64,000 nucleotides of DNA from Pseudaminobacter soli (ex Zhang et al. 2022) (GTDB lineage: Bacteria > Pseudomonadota > Alphaproteobacteria > Rhizobiales > Rhizobiaceae). The notes beneath the pieces are model-generated. The model made no database searches and had not been told where the DNA came from. It saw only the letters and a program-made list of their open reading frames with translations. Both the position numbers and the translations under genes were made by a program. Positions 48,901 to 59,082 of this stretch are shown here, in pieces. The stretch spans positions 186,001 to 250,000 of the forward strand of contig NZ_JABVCF010000004.1 in the NCBI RefSeq assembly GCF_014595955.1, read 5' to 3'. The number at the start of each line of letters is the position of its first letter. Positions within the stretch are counted from its first letter, which is position 1.

Positions 48901-50256
48901 ATGAGACGAAGCCTGTTTGCAGGCGCGGCGAGCGCTGTGCTCGCCATGACCTGGCCGGCCGCGGCCGAGCTGAAATTCGCTCCAGGCGAGGACGCCCGCT
49001 TCACCTGGCAGAACTACGAGGACCTCAAGAAGGTCGACCTGAAGGGCGAGACGCTGTCGATCTTCGGTCCCTGGCGCGGCGAAGACGAGGCGCTGGTGCG
49101 CAGCGTCCTCGAATATTTCCAGGAGGCCACCGGCGCGACGATCAACTATTCCTCCTCCGAAAACTACGAGCAGCAGATCGTCATCGACACGCAGGCCGGC
49201 AGCCCGCCCAACATCGCGATCCTGCCGCAGCCCGGCCTGCTGCAGGACCTGGCCTCGAAGGGCCTGCTGGTGCCGCTCGGCGACGAGGTCGCCGGGTTCG
49301 TCAAGGAGAACTATGGCGCCGGCCAGTCCTGGGTCGATCTCGGCACCTACAAGGACAAGGACGGCACGGAAAAATTCTTCGCCTTCCCCTATAAGGCCGA
49401 CCTAAAGTCGCTGGTCTGGTACGTGCCGGAGAATTTCGAGGAAGCCGGCTACCAGGTTCCGAAGACCTGGGAGGATCTGCAGGCGCTGACGGACAAGATC
49501 GTCGCTGACGGCGGCGTGCCTTGGTGCATCGGCCTGGGGTCGGGCGGCGCCACCGGCTGGCCGGCGACCGACTGGGTCGAGGACATCATGCTGCGCACCC
49601 AGCCGCCGGAAGTCTACGACAAGTGGGTGCGCAACGAGATACCGTTCAACGACCCGGCCGTGGTCAATGCGCTGAAAATCTTCTCGGACATCGCCACCAA
49701 CGACAAATATGTGGACGGCGGCCGGGCCGCCGTGGCGGCGACCGATTTTCGCGATAGCCCGAAGGGCCTCTTCGGCATCCCGCCGAAGTGCTACCTGCAC
49801 CGACAGGCCTCGTTCATCTCCTCCTTCTTCCCGGAGGGCACGAAGCTCGGCGAGGACGCGGACTTCTTCTACCTGCCGCCCATGGCCTCCAAGCCGGAGC
49901 TCGGGCAGCCGGTGCTCGGCGCAGGCACGCTGGTCGCGATCACCAAGGACTCCAAGGCGGCGCGGGAGTTCATCAACTTCCTGGAGATGCCGCTCGCGCA
50001 TGAGATCTGGATGGCCCAGTCCGGCCTGCTCACCGCGCTGAAGACCGCCAACAAGGACGCCTACGCCAACGAGCAGTTGAAGAAGCAGGGCGACATCCTA
50101 GTCAACGCCTCGACCTTCCGCTTCGACGGCTCCGACCTGATGCCGGGCAAGATCGGCGCCGGCGCCTTCTGGACGGGCATGGTCGACCTCGTCGGCGGCA
50201 AGTCGCCGGAAGAGGTGGCTTCCGACATCCAGAAGAGCTGGGACGCGATCAAGTAG
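48901..50256 (+). CDS. aglE: Alpha-glucoside ABC transporter, substrate-binding protein
   Basis: 451 residues with a signal peptide (about 1-22, RRSLFAGAASAVLAMTWPAAA). It is an extracellular solute-binding protein, cluster 1 type: GETLSIFGPWRGEDEALVR, YSSSENYEQQIVIDTQAG, PNIAILPQPG, FPYKADLKSLVWYVPENFEEAGY, and EFINFLEMPLAHEIWM near the end. It captures sucrose, maltose or trehalose-type alpha-glucosides in the periplasm. First gene of aglEFGAK; 294 bases with a mosaic repeat separate it from aglF. Confidence 0.9.
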   Translation: MRRSLFAGAASAVLAMTWPAAAELKFAPGEDARFTWQNYEDLKKVDLKGETLSIFGPWRGEDEALVRSVLEYFQEATGATINYSSSENYEQQIVIDTQAGSPPNIAILPQPGLLQDLASKGLLVPLGDEVAGFVKENYGAGQSWVDLGTYKDKDGTEKFFAFPYKADLKSLVWYVPENFEEAGYQVPKTWEDLQALTDKIVADGGVPWCIGLGSGGATGWPATDWVEDIMLRTQPPEVYDKWVRNEIPFNDPAVVNALKIFSDIATNDKYVDGGRAAVAATDFRDSPKGLFGIPPKCYLHRQASFISSFFPEGTKLGEDADFFYLPPMASKPELGQPVLGAGTLVAITKDSKAAREFINFLEMPLAHEIWMAQSGLLTALKTANKDAYANEQLKKQGDILVNASTFRFDGSDLMPGKIGAGAFWTGMVDLVGGKSPEEVASDIQKSWDAIK

Positions 50257-50271
50257 GATCGCGCGCTGCTA

Positions 50272-50487
50272 GGTCGTGCGTCCTTCGACAAGCTCAGGAT
50301 GAGGGGCGTTGGTGCGGCCCCTCAGATATTGGTGCCGCTCCTCAACGTCCCCCCACACACGGGGATAGGGGGGCATCTGCGTCGCGGCCGGCTTCCCGCT
50401 CCCCGTCTTTCACGGGCAAAAGGTCCCGGCAGGGTGAGGGGCAGCGCCAACCTCCCTCATCCTGAACTTGTCGAAGGACGCACGACC
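50272..50487. repeat. RIME-like mosaic intergenic repeat between aglE and aglF
   Basis: A 33-base arm (50272-50304, containing TCCTTCGACAAGCTCAGGAT) is repeated in inverted form at 50455-50487 with one mismatch. Between them lie further GC-rich inverted pieces. This sequence type is common between genes of Rhizobiales. Confidence 0.75.
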
Positions 50488-50550
50488 AACAAAACGGCCA
50501 ACTGAGGCAGTGCTCAAACAAAATATTCGGTCGGAGGTGGGGAGGAACCT

Positions 50551-51564
50551 ATGGCTGCTCAGATACTCTCGGCCATCATCGTCATCATCGTCGGGGTCGG
50601 CGGCTGCGTCGCCTATTTCTGGGGCGCCAACAAGGTCCTTGACCTCATCTTCCCGTCCCGCGGGGTGAAGGGCGAGAAGGCGATCGACAATTTGCGCAAG
50701 CAGGCGATGATCCGGCCCTGGCTGTTCATCGGCCCGGCCATGCTCGTGCTGGTCGTCTATCTGATCTATCCGGTCATCCAGACGGTCTATCTCTCCTTCC
50801 ACGACCGGTCGGGCGAAAACTTCGTCGGGCTCTCGAACTATGCCTGGGCCTTCGGTGACCGTGAGTTCCGCAGTTCCATCCTCAACAACCTGCTCTGGCT
50901 GCTGGTGGTGCCGGCGGCCTGCACCTTCTTCGGGCTGATCATCGCGGTGCTCACCGATCGCATCTGGTGGGGTGCGATCGCCAAGAGCCTGATCTTCCTG
51001 CCGCTCGCCATCTCCTTCGTCGGCGCGAGCGTCATCTGGAAGTTCATCTACGAGTATCGCGACGCCGGGCAGACACAGATCGGCGTCCTCAACGCCATCG
51101 TGCAGGCCCTCGGCGGCAATCCGCAGTTCTGGATCTCACTGCCGTTCTGGAACAACTTCTTCCTGATGGTCATCCTGATCTGGATCCAGACCGGCTTCGC
51201 CATGGTGATCCTGTCGGCCGCGCTGCGCGGCATTCCCGAGGAGACCATCGAGGCGGCGGTGATCGACGGCGCATCGCCGTTCCAGATCTTCTGGAAGATC
51301 ATGGTGCCGCAGATCTGGGGCACGATCGCGGTCGTCTGGACCACCATCACCATACTGGTGCTGAAGGTGTTCGACATCGTGCTCACGATGACCAACGGCC
51401 AGTGGAACAGCCAGGTGCTGGCGAACCTGATGTTCGACTGGATGTTCCGCGGCGGCGGCGATTTTGGCCGCGGCGCCACGATCGCGGTCATCATCATGCT
51501 GGCGGTGCTGCCGATCATGATCTGGAACATCCGCCAGGCCAACCGCGAAACGGGAGGGCACTGA
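50551..51564 (+). CDS. aglF: Alpha-glucoside ABC transporter permease
   Basis: 337 residues with about seven membrane spans, including an N-terminal one (ILSAIIVIIVGVGGCVAYF). The permease signature EAAVIDGASPFQIFWKI (about residue 230) is the EAA loop that contacts the ATPase. MalF/UgpA type. It works with AglG as the membrane channel. It ends 1 base before aglG. Confidence 0.9.
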   Translation: MAAQILSAIIVIIVGVGGCVAYFWGANKVLDLIFPSRGVKGEKAIDNLRKQAMIRPWLFIGPAMLVLVVYLIYPVIQTVYLSFHDRSGENFVGLSNYAWAFGDREFRSSILNNLLWLLVVPAACTFFGLIIAVLTDRIWWGAIAKSLIFLPLAISFVGASVIWKFIYEYRDAGQTQIGVLNAIVQALGGNPQFWISLPFWNNFFLMVILIWIQTGFAMVILSAALRGIPEETIEAAVIDGASPFQIFWKIMVPQIWGTIAVVWTTITILVLKVFDIVLTMTNGQWNSQVLANLMFDWMFRGGGDFGRGATIAVIIMLAVLPIMIWNIRQANRETGGH

Positions 51565-51565
51565 G

Positions 51566-52720
51566 ATGGGCACCCCTTCCGGACGCTCCACCGCCGGCCG
51601 CATCGGCGTCCATCTAGCCGTTCTGTTCTTCGTCGCGGTCTGGACGATCCCGACGCTTGGCATCCTGGTCTCGTCGCTCCGGGACAAGGACCAGATCATC
51701 GCGTCGGGCTGGTGGAGCGCCTTCACCGGATCAGCGCAGACCGAGGCCGGGCGCCTGGCCCCCGCCTCCGCCCAGCAGGAGAAGGACGGCAAGTTCGTCA
51801 TCGCCGGCAACCTGTTCGAAACCCCAGGCGAGCGCGAAGTGACCGCCTTCGGGACCCGCGTACAGGCGCCCTCCGACTACGAGGCCGGCAGCGTCGCCGA
51901 ACTGAAGGACGGCGTGACGCTGCAGGTGAACGCAGACGGAAGCTATGTGCTTGCCTCGCCGAAGGCCTTCGAGGGGGACCGCGGCCAGCGCGTCTATTAC
52001 GCGGTGACCGCGCCGCCGCGCTTCACCACCGAGAACTACGAGACCGTGCTGTTCTCGGAAGGGATCGGCCGCTCCTTCATCAACTCGCTGACGGTGACTG
52101 TTCCCGCGACCATCATCCCGATCATGGTCGCCGCCTTCGCGGCTTACGCGCTGGCCTGGATGCGCTTTCCCGGCCGGGCGCTGATCATCGCCGTGATCAT
52201 CGGGCTGCTTGTCGTGCCGCTGCAGATGGCGCTCATCCCGCTGCTCCAGCTCTACAACGGCGTCGGCGCCTTCTTCGGGGTGCCGTCGAAGACCTATCTC
52301 GGCATCTGGCTGGCGCATACCGGCTTCGGCCTGCCCTTCGCCATCTACCTTCTCAGGAGCTACATGGCCGGCCTGCCGCGCGAGCTGATGGAATCGGCGC
52401 GCATGGACGGCGCCAGCGACTTCGAGATCTTCATCAAGATCGTGCTGCCGCTGTCGCTGCCGGTGCTCGCCTCCTTCGCCATCTTCCAGTTCCTCTGGGT
52501 CTGGAACGATCTCCTCGTGGCGATGGTTTTCCTGGGCTCGGGGGCAGACCAGCTGGTGCTCACCGGCAAGCTCAATGCGCTCCTGGGCTCGCGCGGCGGC
52601 GACTGGGAGATCCTCACGACATCGGCCTTCGTCACCATCATCGTGCCGTTGATCGTGTTCTTCTCGCTGCAGCGCTATTTCGTCCGCGGCCTGCTCGCGG
52701 GATCGGTGAAGGGAGGCTGA
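51566..52720 (+). CDS. aglG: Alpha-glucoside ABC transporter permease
   Basis: 384 residues. One N-terminal span, then a periplasmic insert of about 130 residues (KFVIAGNLFETPGEREV and following), then five further spans. The EAA loop is ESARMDGASDFEIFIKI (about residue 272). MalG type with the larger periplasmic part typical of AglG. Second channel subunit. Confidence 0.9.
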   Translation: MGTPSGRSTAGRIGVHLAVLFFVAVWTIPTLGILVSSLRDKDQIIASGWWSAFTGSAQTEAGRLAPASAQQEKDGKFVIAGNLFETPGEREVTAFGTRVQAPSDYEAGSVAELKDGVTLQVNADGSYVLASPKAFEGDRGQRVYYAVTAPPRFTTENYETVLFSEGIGRSFINSLTVTVPATIIPIMVAAFAAYALAWMRFPGRALIIAVIIGLLVVPLQMALIPLLQLYNGVGAFFGVPSKTYLGIWLAHTGFGLPFAIYLLRSYMAGLPRELMESARMDGASDFEIFIKIVLPLSLPVLASFAIFQFLWVWNDLLVAMVFLGSGADQLVLTGKLNALLGSRGGDWEILTTSAFVTIIVPLIVFFSLQRYFVRGLLAGSVKGG

Positions 52721-52741
52721 GCATGGTGAACGCCATTGGCT

Positions 52742-52877
52742 CCCACCACTTACCCCTCCCAACGAGGGAGAGGGAGAACGTCATCGTACGCGCCCTTCTG
52801 TCCAACTGTTCGGAAGGTCAGGCGGGAACGCCTATGCCCCCCTCCACCTTGTTGGGCAGGGTTAGGGGTGGGCGTAT
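52742..52877. repeat. Inverted mosaic repeat between aglG and aglA
   Basis: An arm around CCACTTACCCCTCCC (from 52744) pairs with the sequence around AGGGTTAGGGGTGGG (to about 52872), with the rest of the element between. It is of different sequence from the repeat before aglF. Confidence 0.6.
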
Positions 52878-52899
52878 TCCCAAACACTAGGAAATCCGC

Positions 52900-54555
52900 A
52901 TGACTGCAAATCAGAAAACCCCCGGCACTCCCGACCGCGACTGGTGGCGCGGCGCGGTGATCTACCAGATTTATCCGCGCAGCTACCAGGATTCCAACGG
53001 CGACGGGGTCGGCGACCTCAGGGGCATCATCCAGCGACTGCCCCACATCGCCGCGCTCGGCGCCGACGCGATCTGGATTTCGCCGTTCTGCAAGTCGCCG
53101 ATGAAGGATTTCGGCTATGACGTCTCCGATTACTGCGACGTCGACCCGCTGTTCGGGACGCTCGCCGACTTCGACGCGCTGATTGCCGAGGCGCACCGGC
53201 TCGGCCTCAAGGTGATGATGGACGAGGTGATCTCGCACACCTCGGAGGAACATCCCTGGTTCAAGGAGAGCCGCTCCAGCCGCACCAACCCGAAGGCGGA
53301 CTGGTATGTGTGGGCCGACGCCAAGCCGGATGGCACGCCACCGACCAACTGGCTGTCGATCTTCGGCGGCTCGGCCTGGCAGTGGGACACCCGCCGCCAG
53401 CAGTACTACATGCACAACTTCCTGGCGGAGCAGCCGGACCTGAACTTCCATAATCCGGAAGTGCAGCAGGCTCTGCTCGATGTCACCCGGTTCTGGCTGG
53501 ATCGCGGCGTCGACGGTTTTAGGCTCGACACGATCAACTTCTACTTCCACAGCCAGGGGCTAGAGGACAACCCGCCGCTCGCGCCCGAACTGCGCAACGA
53601 CCAGACCGCACCCTCGGTCAACCCGTACAACTACCAGGATCACCTCTACGACAAGAGCCGGCCGGAGAACCTCGACTTTCTCCGCCGCTTCCGCGCGCTG
53701 CTCGACGAGTACCCGGCCGCCGCGGCGGTGGGCGAGGTCGGCGACTCGCAGCGCGGCCTGCAGGTGGTGGCCGAGTACACCGGCGGCGGCGACCGCGTGC
53801 ACATGTGCTACGCCTTCGACTTCCTGGCGCCGCAGAAGATCAGCGGCACGAAGGTCAAGACCGTGCTCGAGGATTTCGGCCGGGTGGCGAGCGACGGCTG
53901 GGCCTGCTGGGCCTTCTCCAACCACGACGTGAAGCGGCACGCTTCGCGCTGGGGCGAGGACGAGCCAGACCGCGGCGCCTATCTCAAGGTCGTCGCGGCG
54001 CTGCTTATGTCGCTGCGCGGGTCGGTCTGCATCTACCAGGGCGAGGAACTCGGCCTGACCGAGGCGGACCTCGCCTTCGAGGAACTGCAGGACCCCTACG
54101 GCATCCGCTTCTGGCCGGAATTCAAGGGGCGCGACGGCTGCCGCACCCCGATGGTCTGGGTCGCCACGGCACCGAATGGCGGCTTTTCCACCGCGAAACC
54201 CTGGCTGCCGGTCCCGGCCGAGCATCTGGCGATGGCCGTAAACCGCCAGGAGGGCGATCCGGCCTCGCTGCTGGAGCACTATCGCCGCTTCCTTGCCTTC
54301 CGCCGGGCGAACCCCGCCTTGGTGAAGGGGGACATCGAATTCCTGGCGGCGGACGAAAACGTCGTCGTCTTCATCCGCGAATACGGCAACGAGCAGATGG
54401 TCTGCGCCTTCAATCTCGGCGCACGCCCGGCGAGCGTCGACCTCGGCGACGAGACCGGGCTGGAAGCGGTCGAAGGCCATGGCTTCGCCGGCAAGGCGGA
54501 AGGCGGGAAGATCAAGCTCGGCGGATACGGCGCCTGGTTCGGGCGGTTTCTCTGA
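52900..54555 (+). CDS. aglA: Alpha-glucosidase (GH13)
   Basis: 551 residues, cytoplasmic, no signal. GH13 regions: WWRGAVIYQIYPRSYQDSNG (start), the region II motif GVDGFRLDTINFY with the catalytic Asp, VGEVGDSQ with the acid Glu, and FSNHDVKRH. The usual barrel and C-terminal beta domain are complete. It hydrolyses the imported alpha-glucosides to glucose plus the second sugar. Members in agl operons act on sucrose, maltose and trehulose-type substrates. Confidence 0.9.
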   Translation: MTANQKTPGTPDRDWWRGAVIYQIYPRSYQDSNGDGVGDLRGIIQRLPHIAALGADAIWISPFCKSPMKDFGYDVSDYCDVDPLFGTLADFDALIAEAHRLGLKVMMDEVISHTSEEHPWFKESRSSRTNPKADWYVWADAKPDGTPPTNWLSIFGGSAWQWDTRRQQYYMHNFLAEQPDLNFHNPEVQQALLDVTRFWLDRGVDGFRLDTINFYFHSQGLEDNPPLAPELRNDQTAPSVNPYNYQDHLYDKSRPENLDFLRRFRALLDEYPAAAAVGEVGDSQRGLQVVAEYTGGGDRVHMCYAFDFLAPQKISGTKVKTVLEDFGRVASDGWACWAFSNHDVKRHASRWGEDEPDRGAYLKVVAALLMSLRGSVCIYQGEELGLTEADLAFEELQDPYGIRFWPEFKGRDGCRTPMVWVATAPNGGFSTAKPWLPVPAEHLAMAVNRQEGDPASLLEHYRRFLAFRRANPALVKGDIEFLAADENVVVFIREYGNEQMVCAFNLGARPASVDLGDETGLEAVEGHGFAGKAEGGKIKLGGYGAWFGRFL

Positions 54556-54590
54556 AGGGCAGGCGCGAACGGTCGTATGGGAGGGAAGAC

Positions 54591-55700
54591 ATGGCCGATC
54601 TGACGCTCAGGAACATCAAGAAGGCATACGGCAACCTGTACACCCTTCACGGCATCGATCTCGACATCCAGTCGGGCGAGTTCATCGTCTTCGTCGGACC
54701 GTCGGGCTGCGGGAAGTCGACGCTTTTGCGCACCATAGCGGGGCTGGAGGAGATCACCTCCGGCGCGCTGGAGATCGACGGGCAGATGATGAACGACGTG
54801 CCGCCGTCGAAGCGCGGCATCGCCATGGTCTTCCAGTCCTACGCGCTCTATCCGCACATGACCGTCTACGACAACATGGCGTTCTCGATGCGCATCGCGC
54901 GCGAAAGCAGGCAGGAGATCGACAAGCGGGTGCGAGCGGCCGCGGAGATCCTGCAACTGACAAAGCTGCTCGACCGATTGCCGAAGGCCATGTCCGGCGG
55001 CCAGCGCCAGCGCGTCGCCATCGGCCGCGCCATCGTGCGCAATCCAAAAGTGTTCCTGTTCGACGAGCCGCTGTCGAACCTGGACGCAGCGCTGCGCGTG
55101 GCGACCCGCATCGAGATCGCCAAGCTGAAGGAATCGATGCCGAACACGACGATGATCTACGTCACCCACGACCAGGTGGAGGCGATGACACTCGCCGACC
55201 GCATCGTCGTGCTGAAGGACGGCCGCATCGAGCAGGTCGGCACGCCGATGGAGCTCTACCAGCATCCCGGCAACCTGTTCGTCGCCCAGTTCATCGGCTC
55301 GCCGGCGATGAACATGCTGCCGGCGACGATCATGAAGCCGGGCGTGACCAGCCTCGTCGAGGTATCGGGGCGCAGGATCAGCGTACCCGTCTCCACGCCG
55401 CCGGAAGCCGCGGGGGCGGCGATCAGTTTTGGCGTGCGGCCGGAGGATCTTGGGATCGCTGCCGCAGGCGAGCCGCTGTTCGAGGGCCGGGTGGACTACA
55501 TCGAGCAACTCGGCGAGGTGCAACTCGTCTATGTCGACATCGGCCGGGAAAACCAGCCGATCGTCGCCAAGCTGCCGGGCTCGGCCCATGTCACCCGCGG
55601 CGAGACGATGCGGCTTTCGGCCGACGCGGGCCGCCTGCACATCTTCGACGCGAACGGGTTGTCCTACGCGCGCCCGCGCATCCAGGCGAAGGCGGCCTGA
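54591..55700 (+). CDS. aglK: Alpha-glucoside ABC transporter ATPase
   Basis: 369 residues from ATG 54591 after GGGAGGGAAG. Walker A GPSGCGKST, Q-loop FQSYALYPHMTVYDN, signature MSGGQRQRVAIGRA (Met in place of the usual first Leu), Walker B VFLFDEPLSNLDAALR, H-loop YVTHDQVEAMT, and a C-terminal TOBE-type domain (about 240-365). MalK/UgpC type. It powers AglF and AglG. Last gene of the operon. Confidence 0.92.
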   Translation: MADLTLRNIKKAYGNLYTLHGIDLDIQSGEFIVFVGPSGCGKSTLLRTIAGLEEITSGALEIDGQMMNDVPPSKRGIAMVFQSYALYPHMTVYDNMAFSMRIARESRQEIDKRVRAAAEILQLTKLLDRLPKAMSGGQRQRVAIGRAIVRNPKVFLFDEPLSNLDAALRVATRIEIAKLKESMPNTTMIYVTHDQVEAMTLADRIVVLKDGRIEQVGTPMELYQHPGNLFVAQFIGSPAMNMLPATIMKPGVTSLVEVSGRRISVPVSTPPEAAGAAISFGVRPEDLGIAAAGEPLFEGRVDYIEQLGEVQLVYVDIGRENQPIVAKLPGSAHVTRGETMRLSADAGRLHIFDANGLSYARPRIQAKAA

Positions 55701-55730
55701 CCCCATCCTCCCGTCCGGCGCCTTCGTGCG

Positions 55731-55754
55731 GCGGGCTCCCGAGAGGGAGCCCGC
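55731..55754. terminator. Terminator between aglK and mntH
   Basis: GCGGGCTCCC-GAGA-GGGAGCCCGC, a perfect 10-bp stem 30 bases after aglK and 36 bases before the mntH stop. It can serve both convergent genes, although the following T-runs are short. Confidence 0.75.
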
Positions 55755-55790
55755 CTGCATTTGTGGTGGGGTTCTTACAGGCGCCGTCGG

Positions 55791-57131
55791 CTAACCCACG
55801 AAGAAATCGAACAGCAGCTTCACGTTGAGCAGGGCAATGACGACCGCAATGAAGCCGGCGAAGGCGACCAGCCAGCCTGGCGCCACCAGCGCGCCCATCT
55901 TGGCCTTGCTTGCCGTGAACATGACCAGCGGGAACACGGCGAAGGAGAGTTGCAGGCTGAGGACCACCTGCGTGAGGATGAGCAGGTGCGCGGTGCCGCT
56001 CTCGCCGTACCAGATCGTCACGATCGCCGCCGGGATGATGGCGATGGCGCGGGTGATCAGCCGGCGCAACCAGGGCGGCAGCCGGATGTCCAGGAATCCC
56101 TCCATGACGATCTGTCCGGCCAGCGTCGCCGTGACCGTCGAATTGATCCCGCAGCAGAGCAGGGCAAGGCCAAACAGCGTGGGCGCAATCGCCAGGCCGA
56201 GGATCGGCGCAAGCAGGCTGTGGGCTTCGCCCAGTTCCGCAATCTCAGTCCGACCGGATGCGTTGAAGGTGGCAGCCGCCAGGATGAGGATCGAGGCGTT
56301 GACAAGGAGCGCGAACATCAACGCCGCGGTCGAATCGATGGTCGCGTATCTCAGCGCCTGCCGCTTCTCGGGAAGGCTGTTTCCATAGGCGCGGGTCTGG
56401 ACGATGCCCGAATGGAGATAGAGGTTGTGCGGCATCACCGTGGCGCCAAGGATGCCGAGCGCGAGATAGAGCATCTCCGGATTGGCGACGATCTCGGTCG
56501 TCGGCGCGAAGCCGCGGATCACGCCACCCCAGTCCGGGTCGGCCAGCGCGATCTGGATCGCAAAGCAGGCGGCGATTACGCCCAGAAGCGATATGATCAG
56601 CGCTTCCACCCAGCGGAAGCCGAGCCGCTGGAGGTAGAGAATCAGGAACACGTCGAGCGCGGTGATGACGACGCCGATCTCCAGCGGAACGCCGAAGATG
56701 AGATTGAGGCCGATGGCGGTGCCGATCACCTCGGCTATGTCGGTCGCGATGATGGCGATCTCGGCAAGCAGCCACAAGCCGTAGGCCACAAGCTGTGGGA
56801 AGGCGTCGCGGCAGGCCTGTGCAAGGTCGCGGCCGGAGGCGATGGCCAGTCGCGCGCACAGCGATTGCAGCACGATGGCCATGATGTTGGAGACCAGCGC
56901 CACCGACAGAAGGGTGTAGCCGAACTTGGAGCCGCCGGCGAGCGAGGTCGCCCAGTTTCCCGGGTCCATGTAGCCGACTGCGACCAGATAGCCGGGGCCG
57001 ACGAAAGCAGCGGCCTTCCGCCACTGGGACTTGCCCGCATGAACCGCGATCGAGCGGTGGACATCCGACAGCGAAGGCTCGCCGCGGGTTTGGCGCCAGC
57101 CCTGGTCAGGGGAGGTTGCGCGAAAGTCCAT
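55791..57131 (-). CDS. mntH: Nramp-family manganese transporter
   Basis: 446 residues from ATG 57131 ([12 protein letters not shown]), with AGGGTGATC upstream; the longer frame would run through the Mur box. The Nramp motifs DPGNW (in [10 protein letters not shown], first span) and MPHN (in [10 protein letters not shown], sixth span) form the metal site, and eleven spans are seen. It imports Mn2+ with protons. Its promoter carries a Mur box, so it is likely repressed by manganese-loaded Mur. Confidence 0.92.
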   Translation of the reverse strand: MDFRATSPDQGWRQTRGEPSLSDVHRSIAVHAGKSQWRKAAAFVGPGYLVAVGYMDPGNWATSLAGGSKFGYTLLSVALVSNIMAIVLQSLCARLAIASGRDLAQACRDAFPQLVAYGLWLLAEIAIIATDIAEVIGTAIGLNLIFGVPLEIGVVITALDVFLILYLQRLGFRWVEALIISLLGVIAACFAIQIALADPDWGGVIRGFAPTTEIVANPEMLYLALGILGATVMPHNLYLHSGIVQTRAYGNSLPEKRQALRYATIDSTAALMFALLVNASILILAAATFNASGRTEIAELGEAHSLLAPILGLAIAPTLFGLALLCCGINSTVTATLAGQIVMEGFLDIRLPPWLRRLITRAIAIIPAAIVTIWYGESGTAHLLILTQVVLSLQLSFAVFPLVMFTASKAKMGALVAPGWLVAFAGFIAVVIALLNVKLLFDFFVG

Positions 57132-57167
57132 GTGATCACCCTGGGGTTCGTTCCCTAGGATGGCCGG

Positions 57168-57217
57168 TTTGTAGCCGGAGAACGCCAACTTGTCAATGCA
57201 AATGCAAATCGTTTGCA
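57168..57217 (-). promoter_or_regulatory. mntH promoter with Mur box
   Basis: Read leftward: Mur box TGCAAATCGTTTGCA (57203-57217, palindromic arms TGCAAA/TTTGCA), -35 TTGACA (57196-57191), 17-bp spacer, -10 TACAAA (57173-57168). The same box stands before sitA. Confidence 0.85.
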
Positions 57218-57379
57218 ACTGATGAGCTTCGGGCGTTCCATTCCCCTCCGCCGCTTGGTCGGATGCCAGCACCGAGGGTGCCGTGCACCTTGCTCGCCCC
57301 ACGCGCGTTTAGGTCGTGCGAACCAACGCGCGCGGGCTCTCGACGGGAAGTCCGCCCGCTTGTCGTTAGCTCGTGAGCC

Positions 57380-58225
57380 TCACACTCCGGCGTTGACGAC
57401 CTTCCGCTCCGCGCGGGCGATGGTGATACGCGAATAAAGAAAGGCGCCGACAAAGCCGATGCTCATCAGCAGCACGATGGTGGGCGCCGGCGCCGAGTTC
57501 AGGAAGAAGCTCAGATACACGCCGAGCATGGAGGCGGTTGCAGACACAGCTACCGCGGTCATCAGCATGCGATCGAAGCGGCTGGTGAGCAGGAAGGCGA
57601 TGGCGCCTGGGCCGATGAGCATGGCGATCGCCAGGATGATGCCGACCGCCTTCAGCGCCCCGACGATTGTGAGCGAGAGCACCGCGAGCAGCCCGTAGTG
57701 AAGCAGGCGAACCGGCAGGCCGACGGCGCGCGCATGCTGCGGATCGAAAGCGTGCAGCAGCAGGTCGCGGCGGAAGGAAAGCACGAGCCCAGCGGAAATC
57801 GCCGCGACGATGCCGCTCTGGGCGACATCGCCCCAGGTGATGCCAAGCATGTCGCCGAACAAGATATGGTCGAGATGCATGTCGGACTGGATCTTGGTGT
57901 AGAGCACGATGCCCAGGCCGAACATGCCGGAGAACACCACGCCCATCACCGTGTCCTCCTTGACCCGGCTGTTCTCCTTGAGGAAACCGGTGCCGAGCGC
58001 GCAGACCATGCCCGCTGCGAACGCGCCGACGGCGAGCGGGATGCCCGCCAGGTAGGCGAGCACGACGCCTGGCAGCACCGCATGGCTGATGGCGTCGCCC
58101 ATCAGCGACCAGCCCTTGAGCACGAGGAAGCAGGACAGAAGCGCCATCGGCACGGCGACCAGCAGTGCGATGGCAAAAGCCTGCTGCATGAAGCCGAACT
58201 GGAAGGGCTGGAGGAGGTCGGTCAC
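57380..58225 (-). CDS. sitD: Manganese/iron ABC transporter permease SitD
   Basis: 281 residues from GTG 58225, which overlaps the sitC stop (GTGA), with GAGGG upstream. ABC-3 family permease with about eight spans (ALLVAVPMALLSCFLVLKGW, DAISHAVLPGVVLAYLAG). Forms the channel with SitC. Last gene of sitABCD. Confidence 0.9.
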   Translation of the reverse strand: MTDLLQPFQFGFMQQAFAIALLVAVPMALLSCFLVLKGWSLMGDAISHAVLPGVVLAYLAGIPLAVGAFAAGMVCALGTGFLKENSRVKEDTVMGVVFSGMFGLGIVLYTKIQSDMHLDHILFGDMLGITWGDVAQSGIVAAISAGLVLSFRRDLLLHAFDPQHARAVGLPVRLLHYGLLAVLSLTIVGALKAVGIILAIAMLIGPGAIAFLLTSRFDRMLMTAVAVSATASMLGVYLSFFLNSAPAPTIVLLMSIGFVGAFLYSRITIARAERKVVNAGV

Positions 58226-59082
58226 AATCCCTCCCTCAGCGCTTCCCGCGCCTTCCTCCGCGCAGCAAGCATGCCGTGCTTGGGTGCGAAGACGAAGGCG
58301 GTGAGGAAGACCAGCGTCTGCAGGACGACGATGATCCCTCCCGTCGCCCCGTCGAGGAAATAGCTCGCATAGGCGCCGACAAGGCTGGTGAGCGTGCCGA
58401 TGGCGACGCTTATGCAGATCAGCCGCGGGAAACGGTCGGTGAGTAGGTAGGCGGTCGCGCCCGGGGTGACCACCATCGCGATCACCAGGAAGGCTCCCAC
58501 CGTCTGCAACGCGGCGACGGTGCAGGCGGACAGCAGCGTGAAGAAGAGGACCTTTAGCAGGTCGGGATTGAGACCGATCGTGCGGGCATGATTCTCGTCG
58601 AAGAAGACGACCATCAGGTCCTTCCATTTGACTAGCAGGATGGCGAGCGAAATGCCGCCGATCAGGACAAGCTGCAGCGTATCGCCCGGGGTGACTGCCA
58701 AAATGTTGCCGAGCACGATGGTCTGGATGTTCACGGAGGTAGGCGACAGCGACACCATGAACAGGCCGAGGCCGAAGAAGGAGGTGAAGATAAGGCCGAT
58801 AATGGCGTCTTCCTTGAGCTTCGTGCGCTGGTTGAGGAACAGCATGGCGCCGGCCGCGAGCCCTCCCGCGATGAAGGCGCCCAACGAGAAGGGAAGGCCG
58901 AGCATGTAGGCGCCGGCCACGCCCGGCACGATCGAATGCGAGAGCGCATCGCCGATCAGCGACCAGCCCTTCAGCATCAAATAGGCGGAGAGGAAGGCGC
59001 AGACGCCGCCGACCAGCGCCGACACCCACATGGCATTCACCATGTAGCCGTACGCGAAGGGCTCGAGCAGGGTCTCGATCAC
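58222..59082 (-). CDS. sitC: Manganese/iron ABC transporter permease SitC
   Basis: 286 residues, ABC-3 family, with about eight spans ([39 protein letters not shown]). It is clearly paralogous to SitD. The start overlaps the sitB stop by 4 bases (ATGA). Confidence 0.9.
   Translation of the reverse strand: MIETLLEPFAYGYMVNAMWVSALVGGVCAFLSAYLMLKGWSLIGDALSHSIVPGVAGAYMLGLPFSLGAFIAGGLAAGAMLFLNQRTKLKEDAIIGLIFTSFFGLGLFMVSLSPTSVNIQTIVLGNILAVTPGDTLQLVLIGGISLAILLVKWKDLMVVFFDENHARTIGLNPDLLKVLFFTLLSACTVAALQTVGAFLVIAMVVTPGATAYLLTDRFPRLICISVAIGTLTSLVGAYASYFLDGATGGIIVVLQTLVFLTAFVFAPKHGMLAARRKAREALREGL

Noticed and set aside
51712-52890. 392-codon plus-strand frame overlapping aglG
   Set aside because: Arg/Ala/His-rich +1 shadow of aglG; the aglG frame has membrane spans and the EAA loop.
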